From Paenibacillus sp. JCM 10914 (GTDB lineage: Bacteria > Bacillota > Bacilli > Paenibacillales > Paenibacillaceae), in the NCBI RefSeq assembly GCF_001315105.1, contig NZ_BAZR01000022.1, forward strand, positions 32,613-96,612: DNA of 64,000 nt, read 5' to 3'. The stretch's first letter is position 1; each line of letters begins with the position of its first letter. Below the pieces are notes generated by a model. It ran no database searches and was not told the origin of the DNA. It saw only the letters and a program-made list of their open reading frames with translations. Below, in pieces: positions 43,901 through 52,024 of this stretch. A program made the position numbers and the translations under genes.

Positions 43901-46271
43901 TGTCACGGCATCGCCGAACGCATCGGGTCTCCCGCTTTCCTTCGCCAATCTGGATTTTGAATTGGGCAGTCTTGAAGGCTGGTCTGAATGGCATCCGGAA
44001 GATCAAACAACGGCGAATTTCGTAGATAATGACAATCCGCGCGGTAGTTACAAGCTGACCCACTGGTCAGGCGATGACTATCAGCAGTCGACTTATCGCA
44101 TCCTTGAGCTGCCGAATGGTACTTACAAGGTTCAAGTCTGGGCCAGAACCGGCGGCGGCCAGAACATGTTCCAACTGGAAGTGAAGAATTATGGCGGAGA
44201 CGCACTCTCCCGAGATATGAAGTCAGCAAGCGGGGGGACCTGGACGCCGTTCTCGATCGATCAGATCCAGGTAACGAACGGTCAAATGGAAATTGCGGTG
44301 TTCTCGGACGCTAAGGGCGGCAACTGGGCTGGGATCGATGATTTTGAAATTTACAGCTATGCGCCGGCCGTGCCTGCCGGATTGGCCGGGATTGGCGGGG
44401 ACGGCAAAGCCTATCTGCAGTGGAACGCGAATACGGAGTTTGATTTGGCCGCTTACCATATTTATCAGGACGGTCAGAAGGTTAGCACCGTTCCGGCTGA
44501 CGGCGGCAAGCGCAGCGCGGAAGTGACGGGATTGACCAACGGGCAGAGCTATAGCTTTGCCGTCAGCGCTGTCGATACGGATGACAACGAGTCCTTCCCA
44601 TCGACGGTTCAGTCGATCACGCCGGTTGTTCCCGTGAATTTGAAGAACCCCGGTTTTGAAGATGAAGACAAGCTGAACGGCTGGCAGGGCTGGTCGAACA
44701 TCGGCAACGCCCAATTTGTGGATGACGGCGATCCACGCAGCGGTGTGTACAAGCTGACCCACTGGGCCGATCAGGATTACCAGCAGACGACCTATCAGTC
44801 CGTGAAGGTCGACAACGGCTGGTATCAGGCATCGGTCTGGGCCAGAGTCGGCGATGACGTGAACGTCCTGCGAATGGAGATCAAGAAGCATGGCGGAGAA
44901 GATGTGCAAGTGGATATGAAGAGTGCTTCTTCCTCGGAATACACCTTGTTCATCAGTGAGCCGTTCCAAGTCACGACAGGCGACGTAGAGCTTGGCTTGT
45001 TCTCGGACAACCAGGCCGGCAATTGGTCGGCATTCGACGACGTGCAGATCGTCCCGGTCATGAAGAAGGAACCGAATCCGGATGATGACAACGGAAGCGA
45101 ATCGCCTCCGGGCGCCGGAAACGGGGAGACGGCGCCGGGCAGTAACAATGGAGGCAGCCATCCATCCCCGCCGACAACTGCTCCTGAACTGACGGCTAAG
45201 GACGGGGTGGTGGAGGTCAAGCTGGGATCGGGCCAGCACCAAATCGCGCTGCCGGCGAATGCCCCGGCTCTGGACGGAGACAACCAGCTCCGGGTGCAAG
45301 GAGAACAGGTGGCGCTTATCGTTCCGGCGAAGGTACTCCAGGCGCTGAAGGCGCTGCTGCCTGGGCAAGACCTAAGCCAGGCTCAACTCGTATTCGAATT
45401 GGGCAAACCGGAGGCCGATCAGGCGAAGAAGCTGGTCGATCAAGCCGCGGGCAGCGTCAAAGCCAATCTTGCCGTTGCCAGTGAAATGCTTGCCCTGAGC
45501 ATGAAGGCCATTTCCAAGGAAGGCACGGAATACCGGCTATCCGAATGGCCGGAGCCGGTGCGGATTGAATGGCTGGGCGTTCGCCAGCCTGCAGAAGGGA
45601 TACTCGGCGCCTATGTTATATCTGCGTCCGGACAATTGACTTATGCTGGCGGGGTCTTGAACGGGAACATCTTTACCGTACCAATCGATCGCCTGGACGG
45701 AAATGTCGTCTTATTGAGCTTTGACAAGCGCTATTCGGATGTGGGCCGATCTCACTGGGCTTACGAGGCGATCCAGCAGTTGTCGGCACGGCTGCTGGTG
45801 AACGGAATCAGCGATGCGAGATTCGCCCCGCAAGCGCAGATTACCCGCGCGGAGTTCGCGGCGTTGATCGCCAGAGCGATGGACCTGCGTCCAGTTGCAA
45901 CGGTAGCATTCATCGATGTCGACGAAACGAAATGGTATGCGGAAGCGATCCAAGCCGTGCATGCGGCCGGCATCGTCTCCGGCCGCGATGGCAACCGCTT
46001 TGTTCCGGATGCGGTCATTTCACGGCAGGAAATGGCCATGATGCTGGTCAAGGCCTATGAGAGAAGGCAAGGAACCGTTCCGGCGGTCAGCGGCGTCTCC
46101 GCTTTCGTCGATGAGGCTCAGATCAGTGCTTGGGCTAAGGCGTCGGTCCTGACGGCAGCCGAGCTGGGTTTGATCCAGGGCAAAGGTAGCGACAGGTTCG
46201 ATCCGCAAGGAGCGGCGAGCCGCGCCGAGAGTGTTCAAGTCATTGCCAGATTGCTGGGCAACTTGAAATAA
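40998..46271 (+). CDS. Cell-wall-anchored GH30 glycosidase, multimodular
   Basis: This 1757-aa exported enzyme has a signal peptide of about 34 residues and a GH30 catalytic domain (about 60-490). DGFGASLTDSSAWL and SPWSAPAWMKTTGSLMKG are family motifs; the acid/base Glu237 sits in LQNEPQYEP and the nucleophile Glu332 in IYFTESSGGQF. GH30 members hydrolyse beta-1,6-glucan, beta-glucosyl or xylan-type linkages; which one is not decided. Then come a CBM6-like domain (about 500-620), three homologous carbohydrate-binding-like repeats starting NGGFEQGDLTGW, NLDFELGSLEGW and NPGFEDEDKLNGW, fibronectin-III modules between them, a Pro/Gly linker and three SLH domains (about 1575-1757). The RBS GAGGAGGG is seven bases before the ATG. 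LacI-type operators precede it. Confidence 0.92.
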   Translation: MKLKSMMSKLLSSALSVALVASIFAQTASPAAAATGETVKVWLTTGDKNHLLTPQNDTAFQPDTNPMEHTINVDEEVQYQTIDGFGASLTDSSAWLLFTKLDAGKREEVMRKLFDPEEGVGLSYIRIPMGASDFALDKYTYNDLPEGQTDENLEHFSIAYDLDYIIPVLKQALEINPDLKFMGSPWSAPAWMKTTGSLMKGKLKEEYYGVYAQYFVKFIEAYKQEGIEIDAVTLQNEPQYEPATYSGMKMDPEDQAAFVKELGPALEEANLSTKIIIWDHNWDDPAYPIEVLNDVDAYPYIDGTAFHGYAGIVDNQSLVHDPFPDKGIYFTESSGGQFAPNFSDNLVWDLQNLIIGATRHWAKTSLKWNLALDENHGPFVGGCGDCRGVVTVNQATKEVTYNEEYYSFGHASKFVKPGAVRIKSNSFDGGGIENVAFLNPDGSKALIVLNPAKSEREFKVRSGNESFVYSLPAGAVATFTWNGTPGSNGPDMLTPYSRVEAEDYDPQGSTGGVTATIVTDTGGGKSVSLADQGYLAYPNVEFVDGTASVKLRVAAEQEARIEFRLGSPNGQLVGIADLSPTGGLQNWTTQAAAVEGASGVHTLYLVMNGPVHLNWFQFSQTSYLDTMNYIGMNGGFEQGDLTGWRDWNSKGTAHKVEAGGARSGEYKLNHWFSEGYEQYTYRTVKVPNGTYRASVWVNKADNIRSKLEVKNYGGPDMAADMGEMYSDWKQVTLENIRVTNGQLEIGVSSSTSRSEWANYDDFELYRVTTKAPAKPVGPNPPSEPQTVTSAVYDGHNIQLDWSPVQEAAGYKVYRSLKDLANATVTGDVYVDFAEVSVLDGAVTTFTDTGLQGDTTYHYAVSAFNENGESAVSRSVSGTTEAGQDQVPPAAPQGLRAEAGIEQVKLYWEPNVERDFAKYHIYRNDVLIGSINTILQTQYTARGLTPGEKYIFAVTAVDKAGNESPYSETVTASPNASGLPLSFANLDFELGSLEGWSEWHPEDQTTANFVDNDNPRGSYKLTHWSGDDYQQSTYRILELPNGTYKVQVWARTGGGQNMFQLEVKNYGGDALSRDMKSASGGTWTPFSIDQIQVTNGQMEIAVFSDAKGGNWAGIDDFEIYSYAPAVPAGLAGIGGDGKAYLQWNANTEFDLAAYHIYQDGQKVSTVPADGGKRSAEVTGLTNGQSYSFAVSAVDTDDNESFPSTVQSITPVVPVNLKNPGFEDEDKLNGWQGWSNIGNAQFVDDGDPRSGVYKLTHWADQDYQQTTYQSVKVDNGWYQASVWARVGDDVNVLRMEIKKHGGEDVQVDMKSASSSEYTLFISEPFQVTTGDVELGLFSDNQAGNWSAFDDVQIVPVMKKEPNPDDDNGSESPPGAGNGETAPGSNNGGSHPSPPTTAPELTAKDGVVEVKLGSGQHQIALPANAPALDGDNQLRVQGEQVALIVPAKVLQALKALLPGQDLSQAQLVFELGKPEADQAKKLVDQAAGSVKANLAVASEMLALSMKAISKEGTEYRLSEWPEPVRIEWLGVRQPAEGILGAYVISASGQLTYAGGVLNGNIFTVPIDRLDGNVVLLSFDKRYSDVGRSHWAYEAIQQLSARLLVNGISDARFAPQAQITRAEFAALIARAMDLRPVATVAFIDVDETKWYAEAIQAVHAAGIVSGRDGNRFVPDAVISRQEMAMMLVKAYERRQGTVPAVSGVSAFVDEAQISAWAKASVLTAAELGLIQGKGSDRFDPQGAASRAESVQVIARLLGNLK

Positions 46272-46283
46272 GGAAACACTAAA

Positions 46284-46318
46284 AACAGGGGCGCCGCTCG
46301 AAGGTGGCGTCCTTGTTT
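46284..46318 (+). terminator. Terminator of the GH30 gene
   Basis: AACAGGGGCGCC pairs with GGCGTCCTTGTT (two G-T type imperfections), followed by TTCT. Confidence 0.7.
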
Positions 46319-46328
46319 TCTATTTTCG

Positions 46329-46640
46329 TTATTCATCTAACAGACTCTCTCGAATAAAGATGCCGTAATCCAACATGAGCTGATTGGTCGGATATCCGAT
46401 TTCTTCGAGGTTTCGCGCGATCTCAGACTCGTTGAATATGGATTGGCTATGGACCCGAATAAAATTACCGTGTTTTGTAATGATTTCATCGACACCTTTA
46501 AGCCGCTCATTTACCTGAGTCTCCGGCTGTGGGTTGGATTCCGAACTTGTTACTGAACTGTGATATCGGGGAACCCCGTCTGTAATCAATCGATCGAATA
46601 AGTTAGGGGTTATGTCCACAATTCTATTAATTGATACCAT
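46329..46640 (-). CDS. Hypothetical protein, weak
   Basis: A 103-codon frame opening MVSINRIVDITPNLFDRL. No ribosome binding site is visible and no family was recognised. The C-terminal half (FNESEIARNLEEIGYPTNQL) reads like ordinary protein, so a real gene or a remnant is possible. Confidence 0.35.
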   Translation of the reverse strand: MVSINRIVDITPNLFDRLITDGVPRYHSSVTSSESNPQPETQVNERLKGVDEIITKHGNFIRVHSQSIFNESEIARNLEEIGYPTNQLMLDYGIFIRESLLDE

Positions 46641-46772
46641 TCAATAGAGATAATCAAGCATATGTCTTGGGAATCAATCATGAACGTCGAAAGTCTCAAA
46701 TCCCCAACCATACGATTGAGTAAAAAGAAATCAGGGTATTGGGAGGTGATACCACGATCAGGAGGCGATGAA

Positions 46773-47525
46773 ATGAAGAAGAAGACGTACAAGTCGAGAC
46801 ATATGGTAGGGGCATTTCTTGCAGGTGCGCTGCTGTTCTCGGGCGTTTCGCTCGCAGCGGCGAATCCCGAAGAGACTTTGGACGCGATTAAACATACGAC
46901 CGCCAAAATAAGTTACTACGTGAACGGTGAGAATTACTCCACGGCGGACGGCCAATACATGAACCAGGGAACGGCGGCATCGGATTCCATCATTCATAAC
47001 GGCACGACTTATGTGCCTGTTCGCATGGTTTCTGATCTGGTCGGCCAGCCCGTGTATTGGGAGCAGGATTCCAGAACGATATCGTTAGGGCTGCCCGTTG
47101 TGAAGCTATATGATACGGAGGGCGAGCCTGCGGGTTTTGCCACATTGGAACAGGTCGATGATGGAGTGAAAGTGAAGATTTCCGCATCTGGACTCACGCC
47201 AGGCAAGCACGGATTCCATGTGCATGAATTTGCGATCCAGGGAACGGATTTTGAATCCGCCGGCGGACACTTCAATCCGACCGACAAGCACCATGGCCTG
47301 GATCATCCGGAAGGCAGCCATGTAGGCGATATGCCGAACTTGGTCGTGGAAGCAGATGGGACCGTGGAAGCAGAGATGCTGATTCAGCATGGAACGCTGG
47401 AGAAGGAGCAGCCTAACTCAGTGCTGGGACGCTCGCTCATCATTCACGCCGGGGAGGATGATGGCGTAACCGATCCGGCGGGTGATTCCGGCGACCGTAT
47501 AACTGGCGGGAATATTCCCGAATAA
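46773..47525 (+). CDS. sodC: Secreted Cu/Zn superoxide dismutase with stalk domain
   Basis: A 250-aa exported enzyme with a signal peptide (about residues 1-30). A short copper-amine-oxidase N-terminal-type stalk follows (about 45-108; GTTYVPVRMVSDLVGQPVYW), then a SodC domain (108-250). Expected metal ligands are present: His149 and His151 (HGFHVHE), bridging His166 (GGHFNP), His174, His183 and Asp186 in the zinc loop, and His225, plus Arg242. The intrachain disulfide Cys pair seen in many SodCs is missing: the position before TDFESAGG holds Gln-Gly, and no Cys follows. AGGAGG precedes the ATG at 46773. It dismutates superoxide outside the cell. The stalk fusion is uncommon. Confidence 0.88.
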   Translation: MKKKTYKSRHMVGAFLAGALLFSGVSLAAANPEETLDAIKHTTAKISYYVNGENYSTADGQYMNQGTAASDSIIHNGTTYVPVRMVSDLVGQPVYWEQDSRTISLGLPVVKLYDTEGEPAGFATLEQVDDGVKVKISASGLTPGKHGFHVHEFAIQGTDFESAGGHFNPTDKHHGLDHPEGSHVGDMPNLVVEADGTVEAEMLIQHGTLEKEQPNSVLGRSLIIHAGEDDGVTDPAGDSGDRITGGNIPE

Positions 47526-47546
47526 TCTAATCTGGCAGGTCCGCGG

Positions 47547-47579
47547 AAAACGCATCTCTATAGGGAGGTGCGTTTTTTG
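47547..47579 (+). terminator. Terminator of sodC
   Basis: AAAACGCATCTC and GGAGGTGCGTTTT pair with one G-T and end in T6. Confidence 0.85.
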
Positions 47580-47617
47580 TTTGTAAAAGGGACTTTCAAA
47601 CCCCGGAGAGGATGCTT

Positions 47618-47794
47618 ATGCCGAAAATACTGGTTCCGCCCGATGTGCTGATCTTCGCTTTTGCATGATTCCAGGTGTACCGCAAGCTGCAGGAAGTGCT
47701 GGATGCGCATGCCGAGACGATCGAGGTCATACACGTGGCTTAGACCGATCGGGGTTTGGCGGGAGCCAACGATTTTGATCCGCATAAGGATTGA
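47618..47794 (+). pseudogene. WXG100-like remnant
   Basis: ATG-CCG-AAA-ATA-CTG reads MPKILVPPDVL, the same opening as the remnant at 37518, and it too has CGGAGAGGATGC before the start. The frame then breaks with in-frame stops, but QVYRKLQEVLDAHAETIE and GLAGANDFDPHKD look like a WXG100 C terminus. The centre with the WxG turn appears deleted. It lies downstream of sodC and has no identifiable toxin beside it. Confidence 0.5.
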
Positions 47795-48098
47795 TGGAGC
47801 GCATGAAATCTCCATCAAGAACTTCGTCGAAAAAAATTTTTGAAGACAATTAGACACCCAGATCAACCTGGAATCTTACATCTGGCCAATAACGGAAACA
47901 CAACATTTGGATAAATGTTGACTGATTATTAAGCTGTGGGGTACCGCGGTGCGTAAAGAGCTGGCACTTTATATTTGAAAAGCGAATGAGATGATTTTCT
48001 CATTTCGAATGAAACAGGTGAACAAGAAACGACCCAACATCTGGATGAAAATCAATCTATCCACGGGCCAGTTTGTAATGGCTCAAAACCAGACAAAA
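47795..48098. other. Intergenic, no gene recognised
   Basis: The stretch contains TGGGGTACCGCG at about 47937-47948, which resembles a T-box antiterminator core with two mismatches, but no specifier stem or terminator around it was convincing. No coding frame was supported. Confidence 0.35.
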
Positions 48099-48120
48099 TG
48101 TTTCTGTCTAGACAGAAACA
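48099..48120. promoter_or_regulatory. 22-bp perfect palindrome upstream of the peptide transporter operon
   Basis: The half-site TGTTTCTGTCT is followed by its complement AGACAGAAACA, with no spacer. It lies about 145 bases before the solute-binding protein gene and is a strong candidate operator, possibly for the ArsR-like protein at the end of the operon. Confidence 0.65.
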
Positions 48121-48162
48121 CTCGAAAGTTAGCTATTTACAGAATCGATAAGGGTGGCTAAA

Positions 48163-48219
48163 ATGAGCTTACTGATGCATCAGTTCGGCAATAAAACCTA
48201 CTTATCCTATTTGAATTAA
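48163..48219 (+). CDS. Possible 18-aa leader peptide
   Basis: ATG at 48163 with AAGGGTGG six bases upstream encodes MSLLMHQFGNKTYLSYLN and a stop, just before the transporter gene's own RBS. The start context is good, but conservation is unknown, so it may be chance. Confidence 0.3.
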   Translation: MSLLMHQFGNKTYLSYLN

Positions 48220-48265
48220 CGATTTTGTTTTAAGGTGTTCCATAAAAAAATCAAAGGTGGTTTTT

Positions 48266-50017
48266 ATGAGAAAACAACGATATTCTGGATTGCTATGGTT
48301 AGGCTTATTGGCACTATTCATCGTCTTATCGGCATGCTCAACGGATTCGGCTAACACGGGATCAGAGTCATCTCCATCGTCGCCATCCAAATCGAGTAAC
48401 TCCAATGAGCTGGCTCCGGAGCCGGCAACGGAAGCGCATCTGCTCCAAGAGCCGTTGGCCGCAACGGATGTGAACAAACTTCCGGATCGCGCGAAGCAGC
48501 GCAATGACGCGATCATCGTGACGCTGGTGAATCCAAGCGGTGCCTTTACCCCATATTTTACGCAAGTGGGATACGACGGCAACGTCAACTCCGTCCTGTA
48601 CACTCCCTTGGTCCGGGTGGATACCGAAGGTTTGCCGATTCCGGGCCTCGCCGAGAAATGGGACATTTCCGAGGATAAACTGACCTATACGTACTATCTT
48701 CGCGAAGGGCTCAAATATAGCGATGGTTCCCCGATGACGACTGAGGATGTCGCGTTCACGTGGACTTTGCTGCATGATCCGAACTATGACGGCCTCAACA
48801 GCGTGGTGGAAGCGAACATCAAGGGTGGTCAAGCTTACAAGGAGGGAACAGCGGATGCCATCGAGGGCATTCAGATTATCGATGAGCGGACGATCTCCGT
48901 AACGCTGGAAGAAACCAATGCGACGGCTTTGACAGTGCTTGGTGGACCGATATTGTCCAAGGCCTACTACGGCAAGGATTATACATTTGGCAATCTGGAC
49001 TACATCAAGAATCTGCACGCGACGCCGATCACGAACGGTCCCTACAAGCTGGAAAAATTCATTCCGGGCCAAGAGGTGCGATTCATTGCCAATGAACACT
49101 ATGTCTTAGGCAAACCGAAGACGGAATACTTCATTTACAAGACGACCGAAGGCGACGCTTGGCAGTTCATCGAGACCGGTGAAGTTGACTACGGCAGCTT
49201 CGCGGCCACAACGGATAACATCGAGAAGCTGAAGAGCCTCGGGTTCGTGGACCTGATTCCAAGCACGGCAAGCAACTACGGCTACAATCAATTCAATCTG
49301 GAGCGGGAACAGTTGAAGGACAAGCGTGTTCGCCAAGCCTTGACCTACGGTCTGAATCGGCAGCTGATTTATGTGGACTCCAGGCAAGGGGCCGCGTCGA
49401 TTGCCAACATTCCTTCGTCTCCGATTCTGTGGTCCTATACGGAAGAGGACATCAATCCGTATCTGTACGATCCGGAAAAAGCGAAACAACTGCTGGACGA
49501 AGCGGGCTGGACGGTCGGCGCCGACGGCATCCGCGAGAAGGATGGGGTTAAGCTGCGAATCAACTACCTCGGATCGAAGAGCCCGAATACCGACATTTTC
49601 ATCGCCGTCGCCAAGGAGAACTACCAGGAGATCGGGATCGATTTCGTGCCGGAACAGTTCCCGGATTTCAACACGCTTGTATCCAAGGTCAATAGTGGTG
49701 ATTATGATTTGGCTTCGTTCTCTACCACGATTATCAGCGATCCATCGCAAGGGGTAGAGAGGTTCATCAAAGGAGAGACGAAAGGGTACGACAATCCTCG
49801 AATCGAGGAGCTTTATGCGCAAGGACTGGCGACGAGCGACGTTGAAGAGCGTAAAGCGATTTACCACGAGATGTTCAAAATCCTGAATGATGAATTGCCG
49901 ATCATGTTTACCAACTATACGAAATCGGTCATCGCGATCAACGGCCGCATCGACGGGTTCGAACTGAATCCGCTGGCGGGCATCGCGTACAGTCTTCCGG
50001 CATGGAACTTGGAGTAA
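48266..50017 (+). CDS. Peptide ABC transporter solute-binding lipoprotein (family 5)
   Basis: A 583-aa extracytoplasmic substrate-binding protein of the DppA/OppA group. It has a lipoprotein signal (SGLLWLGLLALFIVLSAC, lipidated Cys at about residue 23) and a Ser/Pro-rich linker. The SBP_bac_5 fold is recognised by YTPLVRVDTEGLPIPGLAEKW, LTYTYYLREGLKYSDGSPMT with TEDVAFTW, and LKDKRVRQALTYGLNRQ. AAAGGTGG precedes the ATG at 48266. It is the first gene of a five-gene dpp/opp-like operon. Possible cargos are peptides, nickel or oligosaccharides; the motif set fits peptides best. Confidence 0.9.
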   Translation: MRKQRYSGLLWLGLLALFIVLSACSTDSANTGSESSPSSPSKSSNSNELAPEPATEAHLLQEPLAATDVNKLPDRAKQRNDAIIVTLVNPSGAFTPYFTQVGYDGNVNSVLYTPLVRVDTEGLPIPGLAEKWDISEDKLTYTYYLREGLKYSDGSPMTTEDVAFTWTLLHDPNYDGLNSVVEANIKGGQAYKEGTADAIEGIQIIDERTISVTLEETNATALTVLGGPILSKAYYGKDYTFGNLDYIKNLHATPITNGPYKLEKFIPGQEVRFIANEHYVLGKPKTEYFIYKTTEGDAWQFIETGEVDYGSFAATTDNIEKLKSLGFVDLIPSTASNYGYNQFNLEREQLKDKRVRQALTYGLNRQLIYVDSRQGAASIANIPSSPILWSYTEEDINPYLYDPEKAKQLLDEAGWTVGADGIREKDGVKLRINYLGSKSPNTDIFIAVAKENYQEIGIDFVPEQFPDFNTLVSKVNSGDYDLASFSTTIISDPSQGVERFIKGETKGYDNPRIEELYAQGLATSDVEERKAIYHEMFKILNDELPIMFTNYTKSVIAINGRIDGFELNPLAGIAYSLPAWNLE

Positions 50018-50058
50018 GTCGGTGGGAGGGAAGCATTAACCATCTGCTCTATCAACAA

Positions 50059-50097
50059 AGGTGTCTCCTGCCTGCGTTCATCAGGTCGGAGACGCCT
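50059..50097 (+). other. Intercistronic hairpin in the peptide transporter operon
   Basis: AGGTGTCTCC and GGAGACGCCT form a ten-base stem (one G-T) without a T run between the binding-protein gene and the first permease. Such stems often stabilise the binding-protein part of the transcript. Confidence 0.6.
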
Positions 50098-50112
50098 GAT
50101 TAAGGAGAGAAC

Positions 50113-51066
50113 ATGAGAACCTATTTGCTCCGAAGATGCTTATATATGCTCTTGATCTTAGTTGGCGCGTCCCTGTTGATCTTTTTCCTGTATTCCTTAA
50201 CGCCCGGCGATTATGTCGACAACAATTTGAGCCTGAGCGAAGAGCGCAAGGCGGAACTACGGGAGATCCACGGGCTGAATAAGCCGGTCATCGAGCGATA
50301 CGTGAATTGGATGGCCAACATTTTTAAGGGGGATTTCGGTTATTCTTTGGCGCAGCAGCGCCCCGTCCTCGACCTGTTTCAGGACTACATATGGAACTCT
50401 TTCTTGCTGGCGGTGGTCTCGACGTTCTTCACCTGGTTCATCGCGGTCGTCGTGGGTGTTCTTACCGCCTATAAGCAATACTCGCTCCTGGATACCTTGG
50501 TCATGCTGGGTATTTTCGCCGCGATGTCCATCCCCTCGTTCTTCATCGGATTATTTCTGATCAAGGTGTTCGCCGTCGATTTCAAAATCCTCCCGCCGGG
50601 AGGGATGATAACGACGGGCAGCCGGGCCGAGGGCTGGGATTACATCGTCGAAGTGCTGCATCACATGCTGCTTCCGGTCGCGGTCATGGTACTGCTGGGC
50701 GTAGGATCGCTCACCCGTTATTTTCGCAGCAACATGTTGGAGGTCATCCGGCAGGATTACGTCCGTACCGCCCGTGCCAAAGGGCTGAAGGAACGAACGG
50801 TACTGTATCGGCACGCGCTGAAAAATGCGATGCTGCCCGCGATTACACTGATCGGCTTCGAATTGCCGGGCCTGTTCGGCGGCTCCATCATCATTGAGAA
50901 GATTTTTAATTGGCCGGGTATCGGGCAGCTGTATATGCAATCCTTCACCGTGCGGGATTATCCGCTCTTGATGGGCTTTACGATGTTCTTGGCAATATTA
51001 ACGGTCGTCGGGACGCTCATATCCGATATCCTCTACCACACTTCCGATCCTCGGGTCAGGCTTTAA
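50113..51066 (+). CDS. Peptide ABC transporter permease (DppB/OppB-like)
   Basis: A 317-aa six-helix permease. It opens MRTYLLRRCLYMLLILVGAS and includes the periplasmic family loop with GLNKPVIERYVNWM and the cytoplasmic EAA-type loop VRTARAKGLKERTVLYRHAL. It is followed by the second permease gene after an 18-base gap. GGAGAGA precedes the ATG. With the DppC-like protein it forms the transmembrane channel; the binding protein and two ATPases belong to the same operon. Confidence 0.92.
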   Translation: MRTYLLRRCLYMLLILVGASLLIFFLYSLTPGDYVDNNLSLSEERKAELREIHGLNKPVIERYVNWMANIFKGDFGYSLAQQRPVLDLFQDYIWNSFLLAVVSTFFTWFIAVVVGVLTAYKQYSLLDTLVMLGIFAAMSIPSFFIGLFLIKVFAVDFKILPPGGMITTGSRAEGWDYIVEVLHHMLLPVAVMVLLGVGSLTRYFRSNMLEVIRQDYVRTARAKGLKERTVLYRHALKNAMLPAITLIGFELPGLFGGSIIIEKIFNWPGIGQLYMQSFTVRDYPLLMGFTMFLAILTVVGTLISDILYHTSDPRVRL

Positions 51067-51084
51067 TGAAAGGAGGAGCTACCC

Positions 51085-52020
51085 TTGTCGATTCCAACGA
51101 CGGCGGCAGGCCAGGCGGGAAAAGTTAGCCGAGCGGTGGGTGCTTCAGACTCGCTATGGAAGCAATCCATTCGACAGCTCGGTAAAAATAAACTGGCCTT
51201 GGCCGGCTTTGCCTTCATCGTGTTTATGTTTATAGCCTGCTTCATCGGCCCCATGTTCTCTCCCTATGCAGATAGTAAAATCAACCCTGCCATGATGCAC
51301 CAGCCCCCAAGCAGCAAACATTGGCTGGGAACGGACCTGCTCGGCCGCGACGTGCTGACCCGGCTCTTGCAGGCGGGGCGGATTTCGCTCACGGTCGGGC
51401 TTGCATCCATGGCGCTGTCCATGACGATCGGGACGGTGCTCGGGGTCATCTCGGGCTATTATCGGGGCGTGGTAGACCAGTTGATCATGCGAACCGCCGA
51501 TTTGCTATTTACGATCCCGGGTCTCCCGATCCTTTTCATCATGGGCGCGCTCATGTCGGATTGGAAGGTGCCAACCGACTATCGGCTCTATCTTGTCATG
51601 CTGATGCTCAGCGTGATTGGCTGGCCGGGCGTGGCTCGGCTCGTGCGCAGCCAGATGTTGACCTTACGGGAACGGGAGTATATGCAGGCTGCCGACGTGC
51701 TGGGTCTTAGCGATCAACGGAAGCTGTTCCGTCATTTGCTGCCCAACGTCTTCCCGCTGCTCATCGTCATCGCCACGTTAAGCATCGGCGGCGCGATCCT
51801 GTCGGAATCCGTGCTCAGTTTCTTCGGGCTCGGCGTCATGCCCCCGACGCCGACCTGGGGGAACATGATCGATGCGGCCAACAACGTAATCGATTTCGAG
51901 AAACGGCCCTGGCTGTGGATTCCGCCGGGCCTGGCGATCTTTTTGACGGTCATTGCCATCAATATTTTCGGTGACGGACTGCGGGACGTTCTCGATCCTA
52001 AACAGAATACAAGCAGGTGA
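51085..52020 (+). CDS. Peptide ABC transporter permease (DppC/OppC-like)
   Basis: A 311-aa permease with an N-terminal cytoplasmic segment, a first helix (LALAGFAFIVFMFIACFI) and a conserved HWLGTDLLGRDVLTRLL motif. The EAA loop is REREYMQAADVLGLSDQRKL. The TTG start at 51085 is chosen because AAAGGAGGAGC lies nine bases before it; no better ATG follows within the N terminus. It pairs with the DppB-like permease upstream. Confidence 0.9.
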   Translation: MSIPTTAAGQAGKVSRAVGASDSLWKQSIRQLGKNKLALAGFAFIVFMFIACFIGPMFSPYADSKINPAMMHQPPSSKHWLGTDLLGRDVLTRLLQAGRISLTVGLASMALSMTIGTVLGVISGYYRGVVDQLIMRTADLLFTIPGLPILFIMGALMSDWKVPTDYRLYLVMLMLSVIGWPGVARLVRSQMLTLREREYMQAADVLGLSDQRKLFRHLLPNVFPLLIVIATLSIGGAILSESVLSFFGLGVMPPTPTWGNMIDAANNVIDFEKRPWLWIPPGLAIFLTVIAINIFGDGLRDVLDPKQNTSR

Positions 52021-52024
52021 ACGG

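Noticed and set aside
43440..44063. Long minus-strand open frames inside the GH30 gene (for example 43440-44063 and 44223-45368)
   Set aside because: They are codon-bias shadows of the plus-strand gene: no RBS, no recognisable product, and the plus frame is clearly conserved.
47930..47960. T-box antiterminator (TGGGGTACCGCG)
   Set aside because: Two mismatches to the core, no specifier-loop stem upstream and no competing terminator; the match is probably chance.
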